This document shows, piece by piece, positions 8,769 to 16,483 of a stretch of DNA of 64,000 bases. The position numbers and the translations under genes were made by a program. Within the stretch, counting starts at the first letter, position 1; each line of letters opens with the position of its first letter. The notes under the pieces are model-generated. The model was given only the letters and a program-made list of their open reading frames with translations, was not told where the DNA came from and ran no database searches. The stretch is from Verrucomicrobiaceae bacterium (GTDB lineage: Bacteria; Verrucomicrobiota; Verrucomicrobiia; Verrucomicrobiales; Verrucomicrobiaceae): contig JAIXOU010000020.1 of NCBI GenBank assembly GCA_027486585.1, forward strand, positions 1 to 64,000, given 5' to 3'.

Positions 8769-8918
8769 CTAGATCACCCGCCGCCCCTGGATGATGCGCA
8801 ACAGCACCATGATGATGGCAACCACGAGAAGGATGTGGATGAATCCACCGATCGTGTAACTGGTAACCAGGCCTAACAGCCAAAGGATGACGAGGATAAA
8901 AGCAATAGTAGTTAGCAT
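8769..8918 (-). CDS. lmo0937-family small membrane protein (49 aa)
   Basis: A 49-residue protein, MLTTIAFILVILWLLGL followed by VTSYTIGGFIHILLVVAIIM and a basic RRVI end. The two-helix pattern with the central GGFIH is the signature of the lmo0937/DUF5670 family found in many stress loci. It starts at ATG 8918 and precedes lpxR by 26 nt. A weak copy of the regulatory palindrome (GAGGTGAATAACCCCAG in gene sense, 8964-8980) lies 45 nt upstream, inside the loop of the terminator. Confidence 0.88.
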   Translation of the reverse strand: MLTTIAFILVILWLLGLVTSYTIGGFIHILLVVAIIMVLLRIIQGRRVI

Positions 8919-8950
8919 AATATTTGATTATTTAGATTCTGTTCAGAACT

Positions 8951-8989
8951 AAAAAATGCCGCCCTGGGGTTATTCACCTCAAAGCGGCA
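8951..8989 (-). terminator. Terminator downstream of the BON gene
   Basis: On the minus strand TGCCGC ... GCGGCA is followed by TTTTTT. The stem is 6 bp with a long loop that also carries a degenerate form of the palindromic element (8964-8980). Confidence 0.7.
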
Positions 8990-9004
8990 GATCTAGTGAA
9001 GGGT

Positions 9005-9796
9005 TTAGTTCGCTGCCGTGATAGGCTTGATGATCATATTATTGACGACGCTTTTGACGCCGTGAATGTCGGAAACAAGCTTCGTCACCAAGTTTTTCTC
9101 AGCTTCATTTTTAGCAATTCCGCCCACAGTCACGATACCATTGCTTGTCAAGACACTGGTCTGGAAGGCGCTGGTGGAGCGATGAGTGAAAAGCGCTGCG
9201 CGCACCTGAGCAGAGATAGACGCATCATCAATCATGACACTGAGGGATAAAGGTTCCGGCTCACCTTGGGTGCTGACGGTCATTTCATTCCTCACTGCTT
9301 TGACCCCTTCGACATCAGACGCATACTCCGCAGTCAGTTCTTTTTGTGCTTCGCTGCTAGCCTCACCTGTAAGTGTGACAACGGCTTCCTTGAGCACCAC
9401 AGTCGTGTTCAGTGCACTGACACTGCGATGAAAGGCCAGGGTATTTTTTACTTTAAGGTAGAGCCATGTGTCCGAATACTTTTCTGGAGTTTCTTTGATC
9501 TCGATTTGGTTATCTACGCTTTTCACCCCTGGCAGGCCAGCCACAGTGTCTTGGGCTAACTGCTTGTGATCGGCTTCTTTCACTGAACCACTCAGCGTGG
9601 TAATACCGTCTTTGGTCTTCGTGGTGACAGAGTCTTCCACCAAGAAAGTTTTAAAGACGTAGGTTGACTTTGCAGCAGCATCGATGCGGTCATCATTCTC
9701 ATCAGCTCTGAGTACTGCTGGGGTCAGTAGCATGGACAAAGCCAAGGTGATGAATGTGATGCGACGCGTGATGACGGGTATGTTTTTTGTTTTCAT
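9005..9796 (-). CDS. Periplasmic protein with three BON domains (263 aa)
   Basis: Start at ATG 9796 gives a signal peptide (ITFITLALSMLLTPAVLRADE). Three BON repeats follow, each with the V-x-L-x-G core: GITTLSGSVKEADHKQ, AVVTLTGEASSEAQKE and GIVTVGGIAKNEAEKN, with GVKSVxN-type ends. OsmY-like BON proteins bind phospholipid surfaces and protect the envelope in osmotic stress. The regulatory palindrome sits 38 nt upstream, so the 10-aa longer start (9826) is unlikely. Confidence 0.92.
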   Translation of the reverse strand: MKTKNIPVITRRITFITLALSMLLTPAVLRADENDDRIDAAAKSTYVFKTFLVEDSVTTKTKDGITTLSGSVKEADHKQLAQDTVAGLPGVKSVDNQIEIKETPEKYSDTWLYLKVKNTLAFHRSVSALNTTVVLKEAVVTLTGEASSEAQKELTAEYASDVEGVKAVRNEMTVSTQGEPEPLSLSVMIDDASISAQVRAALFTHRSTSAFQTSVLTSNGIVTVGGIAKNEAEKNLVTKLVSDIHGVKSVVNNMIIKPITAAN

Positions 9797-9834
9797 AATG
9801 GACCTTATGTTAGGTGACCACCGCATCTCTAACC

Positions 9835-9850
9835 ATGGGGTGAAGCCCTA
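9835..9850 (-). promoter_or_regulatory. Stress palindrome, BON gene
   Basis: Gene-sense TAGGGCTTCACCCCAT followed by GG; 38 nt before the ATG at 9796. Confidence 0.75.
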
Positions 9851-9883
9851 CCTTTGCGGGCATTTCATCGAGTGAATTGACAT

Positions 9884-9927
9884 AAAAAAACGCCAATACA
9901 GAACCTTTGAGGTCACTGCATTGGCGC
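9884..9927 (-). terminator. Terminator of the CsbD-entericidin unit
   Basis: On the minus strand GCGCCAATGCAG pairs with CTGTATTGGCGT and is followed by seven T. It lies downstream of the entericidin-like gene and upstream of the next palindrome. Confidence 0.88.
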
Positions 9928-9951
9928 TTCGTTGGGCCTTCTAATGGGTAA

Positions 9952-10095
9952 TTAGTTGGCTGCCCGTTCGATTTTGTGGCCTGCGTGCTCCACATCTTGG
10001 CCAAAGCCTCTGAAGGTGCGGCAACTTGTGAATGCCACGCCGATGATTGCAGCAGCAGTTAAAATGAGACGGAGGTGAATGGTGGTCTTTTTCAT
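9952..10095 (-). CDS. Entericidin EcnA/B-like lipoprotein (47 aa)
   Basis: A 47-residue protein with a short basic start (MKKTTIHLRL), a hydrophobic stretch ending in the lipobox AFTSC, then FRGFGQDVEHAGHKIERAAN. The GQDVEHAGHKIE pattern matches entericidin family lipoproteins. It starts 32 nt after the CsbD stop and ends before a strong terminator, so CsbD and this gene form one stress unit. Confidence 0.88.
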   Translation of the reverse strand: MKKTTIHLRLILTAAAIIGVAFTSCRTFRGFGQDVEHAGHKIERAAN

Positions 10096-10127
10096 GATGT
10101 TAATTTATTTGGGTTGTGAGTGAGTGA

Positions 10128-10331
10128 TTAGAGACCGACGGCAGTCAGCTCTGTTTTAAAGGCTTCGACAATCGCTTCCTTGGTTGCGCCAGTGCGCTTT
10201 TGAATGCGCCCAAGAAGCTCCTCTTGCTGGCCCTCTTTGTATTGAAGATCATCCTCAGTGAGCGTGGCCCACTTTTGCTTCAGATTGCCTTTGATGATGT
10301 TCCAGTCGCCTTTGATTTGTAGTGTTGTCAT
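10128..10331 (-). CDS. csbD: CsbD-family stress protein (67 aa)
   Basis: MTTLQIKGDWNIIKGNLKQK followed by WATLTEDDLQ and GQQEELLGRIQKRTG is the CsbD pattern; the last helix carries TKEAIVEAF. The start at ATG 10331 is preferred over the GTG at 10352 because the palindrome is then 36 nt upstream, as for its neighbours. CsbD proteins are general-stress-induced with unknown mechanism. A second CsbD gene lies at 46900-47115. Confidence 0.93.
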   Translation of the reverse strand: MTTLQIKGDWNIIKGNLKQKWATLTEDDLQYKEGQQEELLGRIQKRTGATKEAIVEAFKTELTAVGL

Positions 10332-10367
10332 AGGTCTGGACGTTCGTTGCACTGACGTGCTTAAACC

Positions 10368-10383
10368 ATGGGGTGAATTGCTA
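10368..10383 (-). promoter_or_regulatory. Stress palindrome, csbD
   Basis: Gene-sense TAGCAATTCACCCCAT, followed by GGTTTAA; 36 nt before the ATG at 10331. The distal half site is degenerate, the proximal ACCCCAT perfect. It abuts the stop codon of the 124-aa gene upstream. Confidence 0.75.
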
Positions 10384-10385
10384 CC

Positions 10386-10760
10386 TTAGGAGTGAAACAG
10401 GTTCTTGATCCCGTGGCTAAGCCTACCAAGCTTGCGCTCAAGGTGTAGATCGCTGATACGCTCCACGCCCTGGCCAAGTGACTGGGCTCCGCCTTCCGCT
10501 ATTTCAGACAGCCTTTGTTGAATATCTTCCAGAAGCTGCGCAGCACGGTGCCTTGGTGGTGGTGGTGTCAATGCACGCACAGCAAGCATGGTAATAATGC
10601 CAAGACCTGCTGCCGCAAGTAGCATGGCTCCAGGATGCTTTTGCACGCAGATTTCCAGTCGGGCAGTGGTGCTTTTGCAGAGGTTGCAGGTGTTTGTTGT
10701 CGCCGCTGAAATGTCGGCGGCAAGGTCAGATTGTGGAGGAATGATGTTGGGGGTGTTCAT
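10386..10760 (-). CDS. Membrane-anchored protein, DUF883/YqjD-like (124 aa)
   Basis: A hydrophilic N-terminus with NTCNLCKS is followed by CVQKHPGAMLLAAAGLGIITMLAVRAL (one helix) and a Pro-rich PPPPRH stretch. An amphipathic tail (LLEDIQQRLSEIAEGG) ends the protein. The HPGAxLLAAAGLG pattern recalls ElaB/YqjD-type proteins, which have the helix C-terminal rather than central, so the assignment is loose. It overlaps the 99-aa gene by 4 bp (ATGA). Confidence 0.7.
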   Translation of the reverse strand: MNTPNIIPPQSDLAADISAATTNTCNLCKSTTARLEICVQKHPGAMLLAAAGLGIITMLAVRALTPPPPRHRAAQLLEDIQQRLSEIAEGGAQSLGQGVERISDLHLERKLGRLSHGIKNLFHS

Positions 10761-11056
10761 GGTTTTAGGGTGAGTGGGGTGACGTTGCAGGTGAGTTCGA
10801 TGGCCTTGGCAATGCCGAGAGAAATAAGGATCGGCCGTAATACGGCGGCACCAACTGTCGAGACCGTTCCGGCTACCACACGGGTCGGCAGTAGATTGAC
10901 CATCAGTCCCACCCCAAGAGCTGCGGCTAGAGCCTGTGTGGGTTCACGCCGCGCATAGGCTTTCATCTCCTGGAGTTTACATCGAAGAAAGCAGGCAAGG
11001 TTGCGGTTAGGTGCAGGAGTGGGGGTTGTTAGGGTGGGTAATTCGTCAGGGGTCAT
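10757..11056 (-). CDS. Small membrane protein of unknown function (99 aa)
   Basis: After a Thr/Pro-rich start the protein has FLRCKLQEMKAYARREPTQ followed by two hydrophobic segments (ALAAALGVGLMVNLLP and VAGTVSTVGAAVLRPILISLGI). The REPTQALAAALGVG pattern resembles YqjD/ElaB membrane anchors. It is the first gene of a two-gene unit with a palindrome 33 nt upstream. Confidence 0.75.
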   Translation of the reverse strand: MTPDELPTLTTPTPAPNRNLACFLRCKLQEMKAYARREPTQALAAALGVGLMVNLLPTRVVAGTVSTVGAAVLRPILISLGIAKAIELTCNVTPLTLKP

Positions 11057-11089
11057 GGCTCAATCTCGCGCCTCATCACCGCAGCTTCC

Positions 11090-11105
11090 ATGGGGTAAAA
11101 GCCCA
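11090..11105 (-). promoter_or_regulatory. Stress palindrome, 99-aa/124-aa unit
   Basis: Gene-sense TGGGCTTTTACCCCAT, followed by GGAAGC; 33 nt before the ATG at 11056. Confidence 0.7.
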
Positions 11106-11704
11106 CTTCCTTTATCTGCGCTGCCGATCATGGTTCTGTACTCGCCGGCGTTCCCACTTTGATATTTCTGAAGAAGGCCTCAGCCATACAAGGTGGCATT
11201 CGGATGCAACCTTGTATGGCTGCGTAACCTGGCAGATAACCTGGGTGCATGACTGTTCAGCCAGTGTTCGCATCCAGTAAGGCATGTCTGCTCCCAAATA
11301 GATCGCCCCATTTGGAGTTACTCCATCTCGCGTGCTGACATCTCTCTTCATTACCATACCGTCACCCTTAACATAGCTACTAAAAAGGGAGGACCTGTGC
11401 TCGGGGTCTTTTTACAAGATTCGATAATTCCACGTGACCGTGTCCAATCCCTCACGCCCAGATGAAATTTGCGAAACACCCGCAAGCTACTCACTTTTAT
11501 AAAATATGCGCGCTGTTCCGAAAAGCTGATACGCACTCGTGCTCGACCTGTGAGATAATCCCCTTTCCAATAAGACTCCGTTATTGGCTTTGCTGCCTGC
11601 CTGAATCGGAACTAATCAGTGGCAGGCTGAAAAGTAGAGCTAAAGCGGATACAATAAGAGATTTATCCTGACCCACGTGCTGAGCGGAAAATGGTTCCCA
11701 GGGT
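11106..11704. other. About 600-bp region without a supported gene
   Basis: Short ORFs on both strands lack family features. The region holds a perfect 12-bp inverted repeat (11183-11220) and a weak GGACC/GGTC hairpin followed by T5 near 11388-11410. No other feature is seen. Confidence 0.5.
11183..11220. repeat. Perfect 12-bp inverted repeat
   Basis: GCCATACAAGGT at 11183 and ACCTTGTATGGC at 11209 are exact inverse complements with a 14-nt spacer. No T-run follows on either strand, so it is not a normal terminator. It could be a regulator site or a structured RNA. Confidence 0.8.
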
Positions 11705-11722
11705 ATGGAGTCTTTACCCCAT
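11705..11722 (+). promoter_or_regulatory. Stress palindrome, 73-aa gene
   Basis: ATGGAGTCTTTACCCCAT in the plus sense, 35 nt before ATG 11758. Confidence 0.75.
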
Positions 11723-11757
11723 AGATACACTGGATAAGGCACGCTTAGTGTGCCGAC

Positions 11758-11979
11758 ATGAGCTTTCAAGCACGCATCCACGACCTGAACACCGGTAAGT
11801 TTCTTCTAGCGTGCCAAGTAGAAGCCGCTGACCTGCATGAGGCAGAAAAAAACGCCATTTTTCATGCCGCTCATGCTTTGACCAGCAACCCACAGAACAT
11901 GGACGTCAGGCATCTGCACGAGCGGGGCAAAAAGCCAGAATCCCCCGTCTCAGATGAGCTGCGTTGGTCCTCGATCTAA
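11758..11979 (+). CDS. Hypothetical 73-aa protein in the stress regulon
   Basis: I do not recognise a family. The protein begins MSFQARIHDLNTGKFLLAC and contains an Ala/His-rich helix (DLHEAEKNAIFHAAHAL). It is probably soluble, with no signal or membrane segment. The start is supported by the palindrome 35 nt upstream, the same geometry as on the minus-strand genes. It converges on the lipoprotein gene at 11988. Confidence 0.65.
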   Translation: MSFQARIHDLNTGKFLLACQVEAADLHEAEKNAIFHAAHALTSNPQNMDVRHLHERGKKPESPVSDELRWSSI

Positions 11980-11987
11980 GTCTTTCA

Positions 11988-12242
11988 TCAAAGACCCAGC
12001 ACGCACGCCGTCTCCCCATCGAAAGGGGCTGCGCGACCCTCTTGCAATAAAGGCTGCTCGCCATGAGCCGAAGACCTGCGGGTGTTGCAGCCAACTTGAG
12101 GCTGCGTAGCATCAGTCGTTAGACTATCTGATTCCGTGATTGTCCTTAGCGACCAGAAATCTGAAGTCTGACAAGGCGAGCTCCGATGCGTGCAGCCAGT
12201 CAGGACAAGCAGATTCGTGAGAAGCAAATGCCGTGTATTCAT
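11988..12242 (-). CDS. Putative small lipoprotein (84 aa)
   Basis: The N-terminus MNTRHLLLTNLLVLTGCTHR is a lipoprotein signal with the lipobox VLTGC; the rest is polar with three further Cys. The start overlaps the stop of the 245-aa gene by 4 bp (ATGA), which supports translation. Function unknown. Confidence 0.6.
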   Translation of the reverse strand: MNTRHLLLTNLLVLTGCTHRSSPCQTSDFWSLRTITESDSLTTDATQPQVGCNTRRSSAHGEQPLLQEGRAAPFDGETACVLGL

Positions 12243-12973
12243 GATGCAAATTCAAGGGGACGTGTCAGAGCGCGATCATGACTTTTAAGAAGTCGCTCTT
12301 CCGGTGACTCCACCCACATGAAGAGTGCCTTCATGCCGTCGGCCAGACCTAGAGCTTGGTGTTGCTCCTCCGCAATCTCAATGGCAGCCTGATCAAACTC
12401 CCAGTCATTGCTGCTTGGACTCATGTCATCCACTTCTTCAATTTTCCATAGAGGCTCTTGACGAGACCTCGTGATGCTTACCGAAACTTCATTTTGTGAT
12501 TCTTGCACGATCCAGGATTGCAGTTGGGCATGCATTTTCTGGATATCTGTCTGAACAATTTTTCGATGGCTCGCAACCATAATGACAAGCGTGTTCCATT
12601 CTCTTCCTGCGACCTCATTCAGATGCGCCGCATGAGAGTGCAGCCCGCCAAGGGCAAACGCGAGTCGCGCTTCCTGACGCAACAGTTCCTCCCACATTTT
12701 CAGTGCCCCACTAGGCTGGCTGCTCTCCACCGCTTCGTATAACTTTGCCTCAAGCCGATGGATACGCCGAAGCACTGCCTTCACGTGATCCCAGTGGTGC
12801 TGACACCCAATGTTCCAATCACTGGGTGCCCCCTCAACGCTTTCCAACTCAGAAGATTCTTCCAGTGAATGCACCAGTTCTTCCTCAAATTCCATTAAGC
12901 GCAGACAACCGCCACAGAGACAGATTTCAAGAGTGGAAATGACAGGATAGGTGAGAGAGAGATGTATGTTCAT
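12239..12973 (-). CDS. Hypothetical protein with CLCGGC motif (245 aa)
   Basis: I do not recognise a family. The N-terminus contains CLCGGCLRLMEFEEEL, a possible metal or redox Cys cluster, followed by a mostly helical, acidic protein with IHRLEAKLYEAVESS and EAAIEIAEEQHQ-like stretches and several His. The start at ATG 12973 is chosen over 12997 because the palindrome then lies 37 nt upstream. It is coupled to the downstream lipoprotein gene. Confidence 0.7.
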   Translation of the reverse strand: MNIHLSLTYPVISTLEICLCGGCLRLMEFEEELVHSLEESSELESVEGAPSDWNIGCQHHWDHVKAVLRRIHRLEAKLYEAVESSQPSGALKMWEELLRQEARLAFALGGLHSHAAHLNEVAGREWNTLVIMVASHRKIVQTDIQKMHAQLQSWIVQESQNEVSVSITRSRQEPLWKIEEVDDMSPSSNDWEFDQAAIEIAEEQHQALGLADGMKALFMWVESPEERLLKSHDRALTRPLEFAS

Positions 12974-13010
12974 AGCGCTGTCACGGTCACCATCCATTAC
13001 CTTTTAAACC

Positions 13011-13026
13011 ATGGGGTGAACTGCTA
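13011..13026 (-). promoter_or_regulatory. Stress palindrome, 245-aa gene
   Basis: Gene-sense TAGCAGTTCACCCCAT followed by GGTTTAAAAGG; 37 nt before the ATG at 12973. It abuts the stop codon of the MacB-like permease. Confidence 0.75.
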
Positions 13027-13027
13027 C

Positions 13028-14242
13028 TCACTCATGTCGCAACGCATCAATCGGGTTCAGCTTCGCCGCCCTTCGAGCTGGCGTGTAGCCAAACAGCACG
13101 CCGACAATCGCAGAGAAAGCGAAGGCGATCACGTTGATCTGCGTGTTGAAGTTGAACGGCACTTTGATGACCTGCGCGAGGCCGTAGCAGAGGCCCAAAG
13201 CGATCAAAATACCCACAATGCCGCCGATGCAGGACAGCGTGACGGCTTCGACGAGGAACTGCAACAGCACTTCGCTCGCTGTGGCGCCGATGGCGAGGCG
13301 GATGCCGATCTCGTGCGTGCGCTCGGTCACGGAGACGAGCATGATGTTCATGATGCCGATGCCGCCGACCAGTAGCGACACACCGGCCACCGCAGCGAGC
13401 AGCATGGTCATGAGTTGCGTCGTGGAGCCCAGAGTCTCGGCGATCTGGCGCGTGTCGAAGATGTTGAAGTCGTTGTCCTGGTTGCTTTGCAAGTTCCGCC
13501 GCTGGCGCATGATCTGCGTGATCTCGGCGATCAGTTCCAGGCTGTTCGTGCCTTCCACGGCGGAGATGGAAATTTGATTGATGTCATGCGACGACGTTTT
13601 GCCGATCAGCCGACGTTGCAGCGAGGAGAGCGGCATGATGATGGTGTCATCTTGATCGCCCATGCCCGCCTGGCCTTTCGTCGCCAGCAGCCCGATGACC
13701 TCGCACGACGCACGCCCAATGCGAATGCTCGCCCCGATGGGATTCTCGGTGCCAAACAGCTCCACACGCACCGTGTTGCCGATCACGCACACTGCGCTGC
13801 CGGAGCGCACATCCAAGTCCGTGAAGAGTCGCCCCTCCGCGAGGCTCCACTTGTTGATTTGAAAATAGATCGGCGTGGTGCCGGTGATGGTGCTCGCTCG
13901 CGCATTGCCGAGGTAAATCGTGCTCAGCGAGGCCGTGCGCACCGGCGCGATGGCGGCGATACTCGCGATCTGCTCGCCGAGCGTTTCCGCGTCTCTCTCC
14001 GTGAAACTCGGCACGCCTGCCGATGAGCCGCGTTGGCCAAAACCCGCCCCAGGTCGCAGCGTGAGCAGGTTGCTCCCCAGGCTGGAAATCTGCGCCTTTA
14101 CCGCCAGCGTGGCTCCTTCGCCCAGCGTGACCATGGTGATGATCGACGCCACGCCGATGAAGATGCCTAACACGGTCAAAAAAGCCCGCGTGAGGTTGCG
14201 GCCGATCTCCCGCACGGCGATGGCAAAGGCATTCCAGATCAT
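13028..14242 (-). CDS. MacB/FtsX-type ABC transporter permease (404 aa)
   Basis: Start ATG 14242 overlaps the ATPase stop (ATGA). The N-terminal helix (RAFLTVLGIFIGVASIITMV) is followed by a large periplasmic MacB-PCD domain (SLGSNLLTLRPGAG ...) and three C-terminal helices in FtsX order. The last loop has the EIGIRLAIGATxxxVLxQFLVEA signature and the end is YTPARRAAKLNPIDALRHE, the normal MacB permease tail. The ATPase is on a separate polypeptide. The cognate adaptor and outer-membrane factor appear to lie 9 kb away at 23933-26645. Confidence 0.92.
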   Translation of the reverse strand: MIWNAFAIAVREIGRNLTRAFLTVLGIFIGVASIITMVTLGEGATLAVKAQISSLGSNLLTLRPGAGFGQRGSSAGVPSFTERDAETLGEQIASIAAIAPVRTASLSTIYLGNARASTITGTTPIYFQINKWSLAEGRLFTDLDVRSGSAVCVIGNTVRVELFGTENPIGASIRIGRASCEVIGLLATKGQAGMGDQDDTIIMPLSSLQRRLIGKTSSHDINQISISAVEGTNSLELIAEITQIMRQRRNLQSNQDNDFNIFDTRQIAETLGSTTQLMTMLLAAVAGVSLLVGGIGIMNIMLVSVTERTHEIGIRLAIGATASEVLLQFLVEAVTLSCIGGIVGILIALGLCYGLAQVIKVPFNFNTQINVIAFAFSAIVGVLFGYTPARRAAKLNPIDALRHE

Positions 14243-14985
14243 GGCGAGGTGGAATCGGATTCGACGAGGCCGTCTTTGATCACCACGCGTCGTTTCGCAC
14301 ACGCAGCCACGTTTTCATCATGCGTGACCATCAGCACCGTGATGCCACGATCCACATTCAGCCGGGTGAGGATCTCGATGATGTCCCGCGTCGTCACCGA
14401 GTCGAGATTGCCCGTCGGTTCATCAGCAAACAGCGTGCTCGGCTCCGTCACGATGGCCCGCGCGATCGCCACTCGCTGCTGCTGCCCGCCCGAAAGCTCT
14501 CCCGGCGTGCTGTCGAGCTTCGTCGGCAAACCCACCGCCGTCAGCGCCGCCGTGGCCTTTTCATGTCGCTCCTTCCGCGACATGCCGCGATACAGCAACG
14601 GCAGTTCCACATTCTCCAGCGCACTCGTCCGCGCCAGCAGGTTGAAACCCTGAAAAATAAACCCCAGCGCATACCGCCGCAGCAGTGACCGCTGATCCGC
14701 ATCCAGCGTCTCCACCGCGATGCCCTCATACAGGTAATGCCCGCTCGTCGGCGTATCCAGACACCCCAGCACATTCATCAACGTCGATTTCCCCGACCCA
14801 CTCGGCCCCATGATCACCACAAACTCCCCCTTCCGAATCGTCAGATCGATCCCCTTCAACGCCTGAAACGCCGCATCGCCGAGACCATACGTCTTCGTTA
14901 GCCCATTCAGTTCGATGAGCGGAGAATCCTGCACGCCTCCAGCGAGCTTTTCAGGTGTGAGTTCAGTTTGAATGGCAGCAGGCAT
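14239..14985 (-). CDS. MacB/LolD-type ABC ATPase (248 aa)
   Basis: Walker A GPSGSGKSTLMN (about 58), Q-loop FQGFNLL, signature LSGGQQQRVAIARAIV, Walker B LFADEPTGNLD and switch His VMVTHDEN are all present; this is the MacB/LolD subfamily. It pairs with the overlapping permease for tripartite efflux or mechanotransmission. A palindrome lies 46 nt upstream, somewhat farther than usual. Confidence 0.93.
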   Translation of the reverse strand: MPAAIQTELTPEKLAGGVQDSPLIELNGLTKTYGLGDAAFQALKGIDLTIRKGEFVVIMGPSGSGKSTLMNVLGCLDTPTSGHYLYEGIAVETLDADQRSLLRRYALGFIFQGFNLLARTSALENVELPLLYRGMSRKERHEKATAALTAVGLPTKLDSTPGELSGGQQQRVAIARAIVTEPSTLFADEPTGNLDSVTTRDIIEILTRLNVDRGITVLMVTHDENVAACAKRRVVIKDGLVESDSTSP

Positions 14986-15031
14986 CGTGGCGGGTTTGAC
15001 GCTAGTTTAATCGATGACTGCTCAACGCTTA

Positions 15032-15045
15032 ATGGGGTAAACACC
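15032..15045 (-). promoter_or_regulatory. Stress palindrome (weaker), MacB-like ATPase
   Basis: Gene-sense GGTGTTTACCCCAT followed by TAAGCG; 46 nt before the ATG at 14985. The distal half is partial. Confidence 0.55.
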
Positions 15046-15162
15046 TGCTTTTGATGCGCTCGCCCTCCACGACGCCGTCAATAAGCCGGTATTGGCATCA
15101 ACGTTTATGGCCTGTGACAATGCCACTGTCCTGCACCTCCTGCGTGATCTGCCCGTGAGCAT

Positions 15163-16458
15163 TCAACGACGGCTTGCCCGCTGCCCCGCCCACCAAGTCG
15201 CCACACCAGCTGCGCCGACGACGAGCATCAAGATCACATGCTCCTGATTCAATCGGGATGCTAACAGACAGCAGATGCCGATTCCCAGCACCGGGATCAT
15301 AATGCCAAAGGGAGCACGCCAGGCATCGCGGGTGGGATGGGAAAGGCGAAGTCGAATCGCTGCGGCGCACATGGTCGAATAGACAACGAGACGAGCAGCC
15401 ACAGAGAGCACGACGTTCCAGATAAAGTTACCGTAGCTTGCCAGGGCGATCACGAGGCCAGCCCAGAGCAGAATCGACACCCATGGCGTGCGGTAGGCAC
15501 CGTGAACACGGCCACAGACAGAGGGAAAGTCGCCTTGCTCGGCCATGGCATACGTCAGGCGCGGGGCTGTGACCACCGCTGCGCTTAGCCAGCCAAAGGT
15601 GGAGACAATCGCCGCGATGGCGATCACCGTTCTGCCGGTCTCGCCCATGTAGATAGCGGCGGCATCGCTTAGCGGGCGTTCACTGGCAGACATGCCGGGG
15701 ACGGCCCGCATCACCACCAGATGCAGACAGACATAGAGGGTGGAAACGACCAGCAAAGCGGTGAAGGCAGCGATGGGATTGTCGCGGCGTGGATTCTTGA
15801 GTTCACTACCTGGAATCATCGCGCTCTCAAAGCCGCTGTAGGCAAACACCATCGCCACAAGGGCGTCCGTCCATGCTTTCCAGTCGGGCATCGCCGTCTG
15901 GGGGGCGGAGGGCACCGGATAACTCCAGTGCAGCGCTCCGAGAATCACCAAGACGATCAGTGGGAGCAGCTTCACAGCGGTGAAGACATTTGAGATCGCT
16001 GTTCCGTGCTTCACCCCTCGGACATTCACGGCAGCCAGCCCGCCCACGATCAATAGCACTCCCAGGCTCCGCGCTCCCGTGCTCGATAACATCGGCCAGA
16101 AGCCCGCAAGGTAGCTCATCAGCAGATTGGCAATGGCAGCCGCCGTGGTCACACGCGCCAGCCATGAGAACCATCCCGTCTGAATGCCCACCATCGGACC
16201 AAAGGCCTCCCTCACATAAAGATAGGCACCGCCGGGCTTCTCGAACTGCGAACTCAGCTCCACCACCACCGCCGTCGTTACCATAGTCATCACCGCACCC
16301 AGCACATAGGCCCACGGCGCATAGTCACCGACCTGCTTGGCGATGCTGCTGGGCAGTCCGAAGATACCCGCGCCCACCACGCTGTTAACGATCAGACCGG
16401 CGAGGGTCCAGCGGCCAATGGCCTTGGCGAGGGAAGGTTGTGATGAGGCTACACTCAT
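15163..16458 (-). CDS. APC-family amino acid permease (431 aa)
   Basis: About twelve membrane helices. The first carries the APC motif LIVNSVVGAGIFGLPS, followed by GAVMTMVTTAVVVELSSQFEKPGGAYLYVREAFG, the usual signature of the APC superfamily. It imports an amino acid or amine by proton symport (family knowledge); the substrate is not predictable. It starts 25 nt after the FAD oxidoreductase gene ends, so they may form one unit and the oxidoreductase may act on the imported compound. Confidence 0.9.
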   Translation of the reverse strand: MSVASSQPSLAKAIGRWTLAGLIVNSVVGAGIFGLPSSIAKQVGDYAPWAYVLGAVMTMVTTAVVVELSSQFEKPGGAYLYVREAFGPMVGIQTGWFSWLARVTTAAAIANLLMSYLAGFWPMLSSTGARSLGVLLIVGGLAAVNVRGVKHGTAISNVFTAVKLLPLIVLVILGALHWSYPVPSAPQTAMPDWKAWTDALVAMVFAYSGFESAMIPGSELKNPRRDNPIAAFTALLVVSTLYVCLHLVVMRAVPGMSASERPLSDAAAIYMGETGRTVIAIAAIVSTFGWLSAAVVTAPRLTYAMAEQGDFPSVCGRVHGAYRTPWVSILLWAGLVIALASYGNFIWNVVLSVAARLVVYSTMCAAAIRLRLSHPTRDAWRAPFGIMIPVLGIGICCLLASRLNQEHVILMLVVGAAGVATWWAGQRASRR

Positions 16459-16483
16459 AAAGCTTTAGAACGGTGTGCTCCGC

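Noticed and set aside
8743-8883. N-terminal extension of the LpxR-like protein
   Set aside because: It overlaps the 49-aa lmo0937-type gene in another frame and lacks a signal peptide; ATG 8742 gives one.
11112-11357. 81-aa minus ORF over the inverted repeat
   Set aside because: No family features or palindrome, and it is not linked to neighbours; probably chance.
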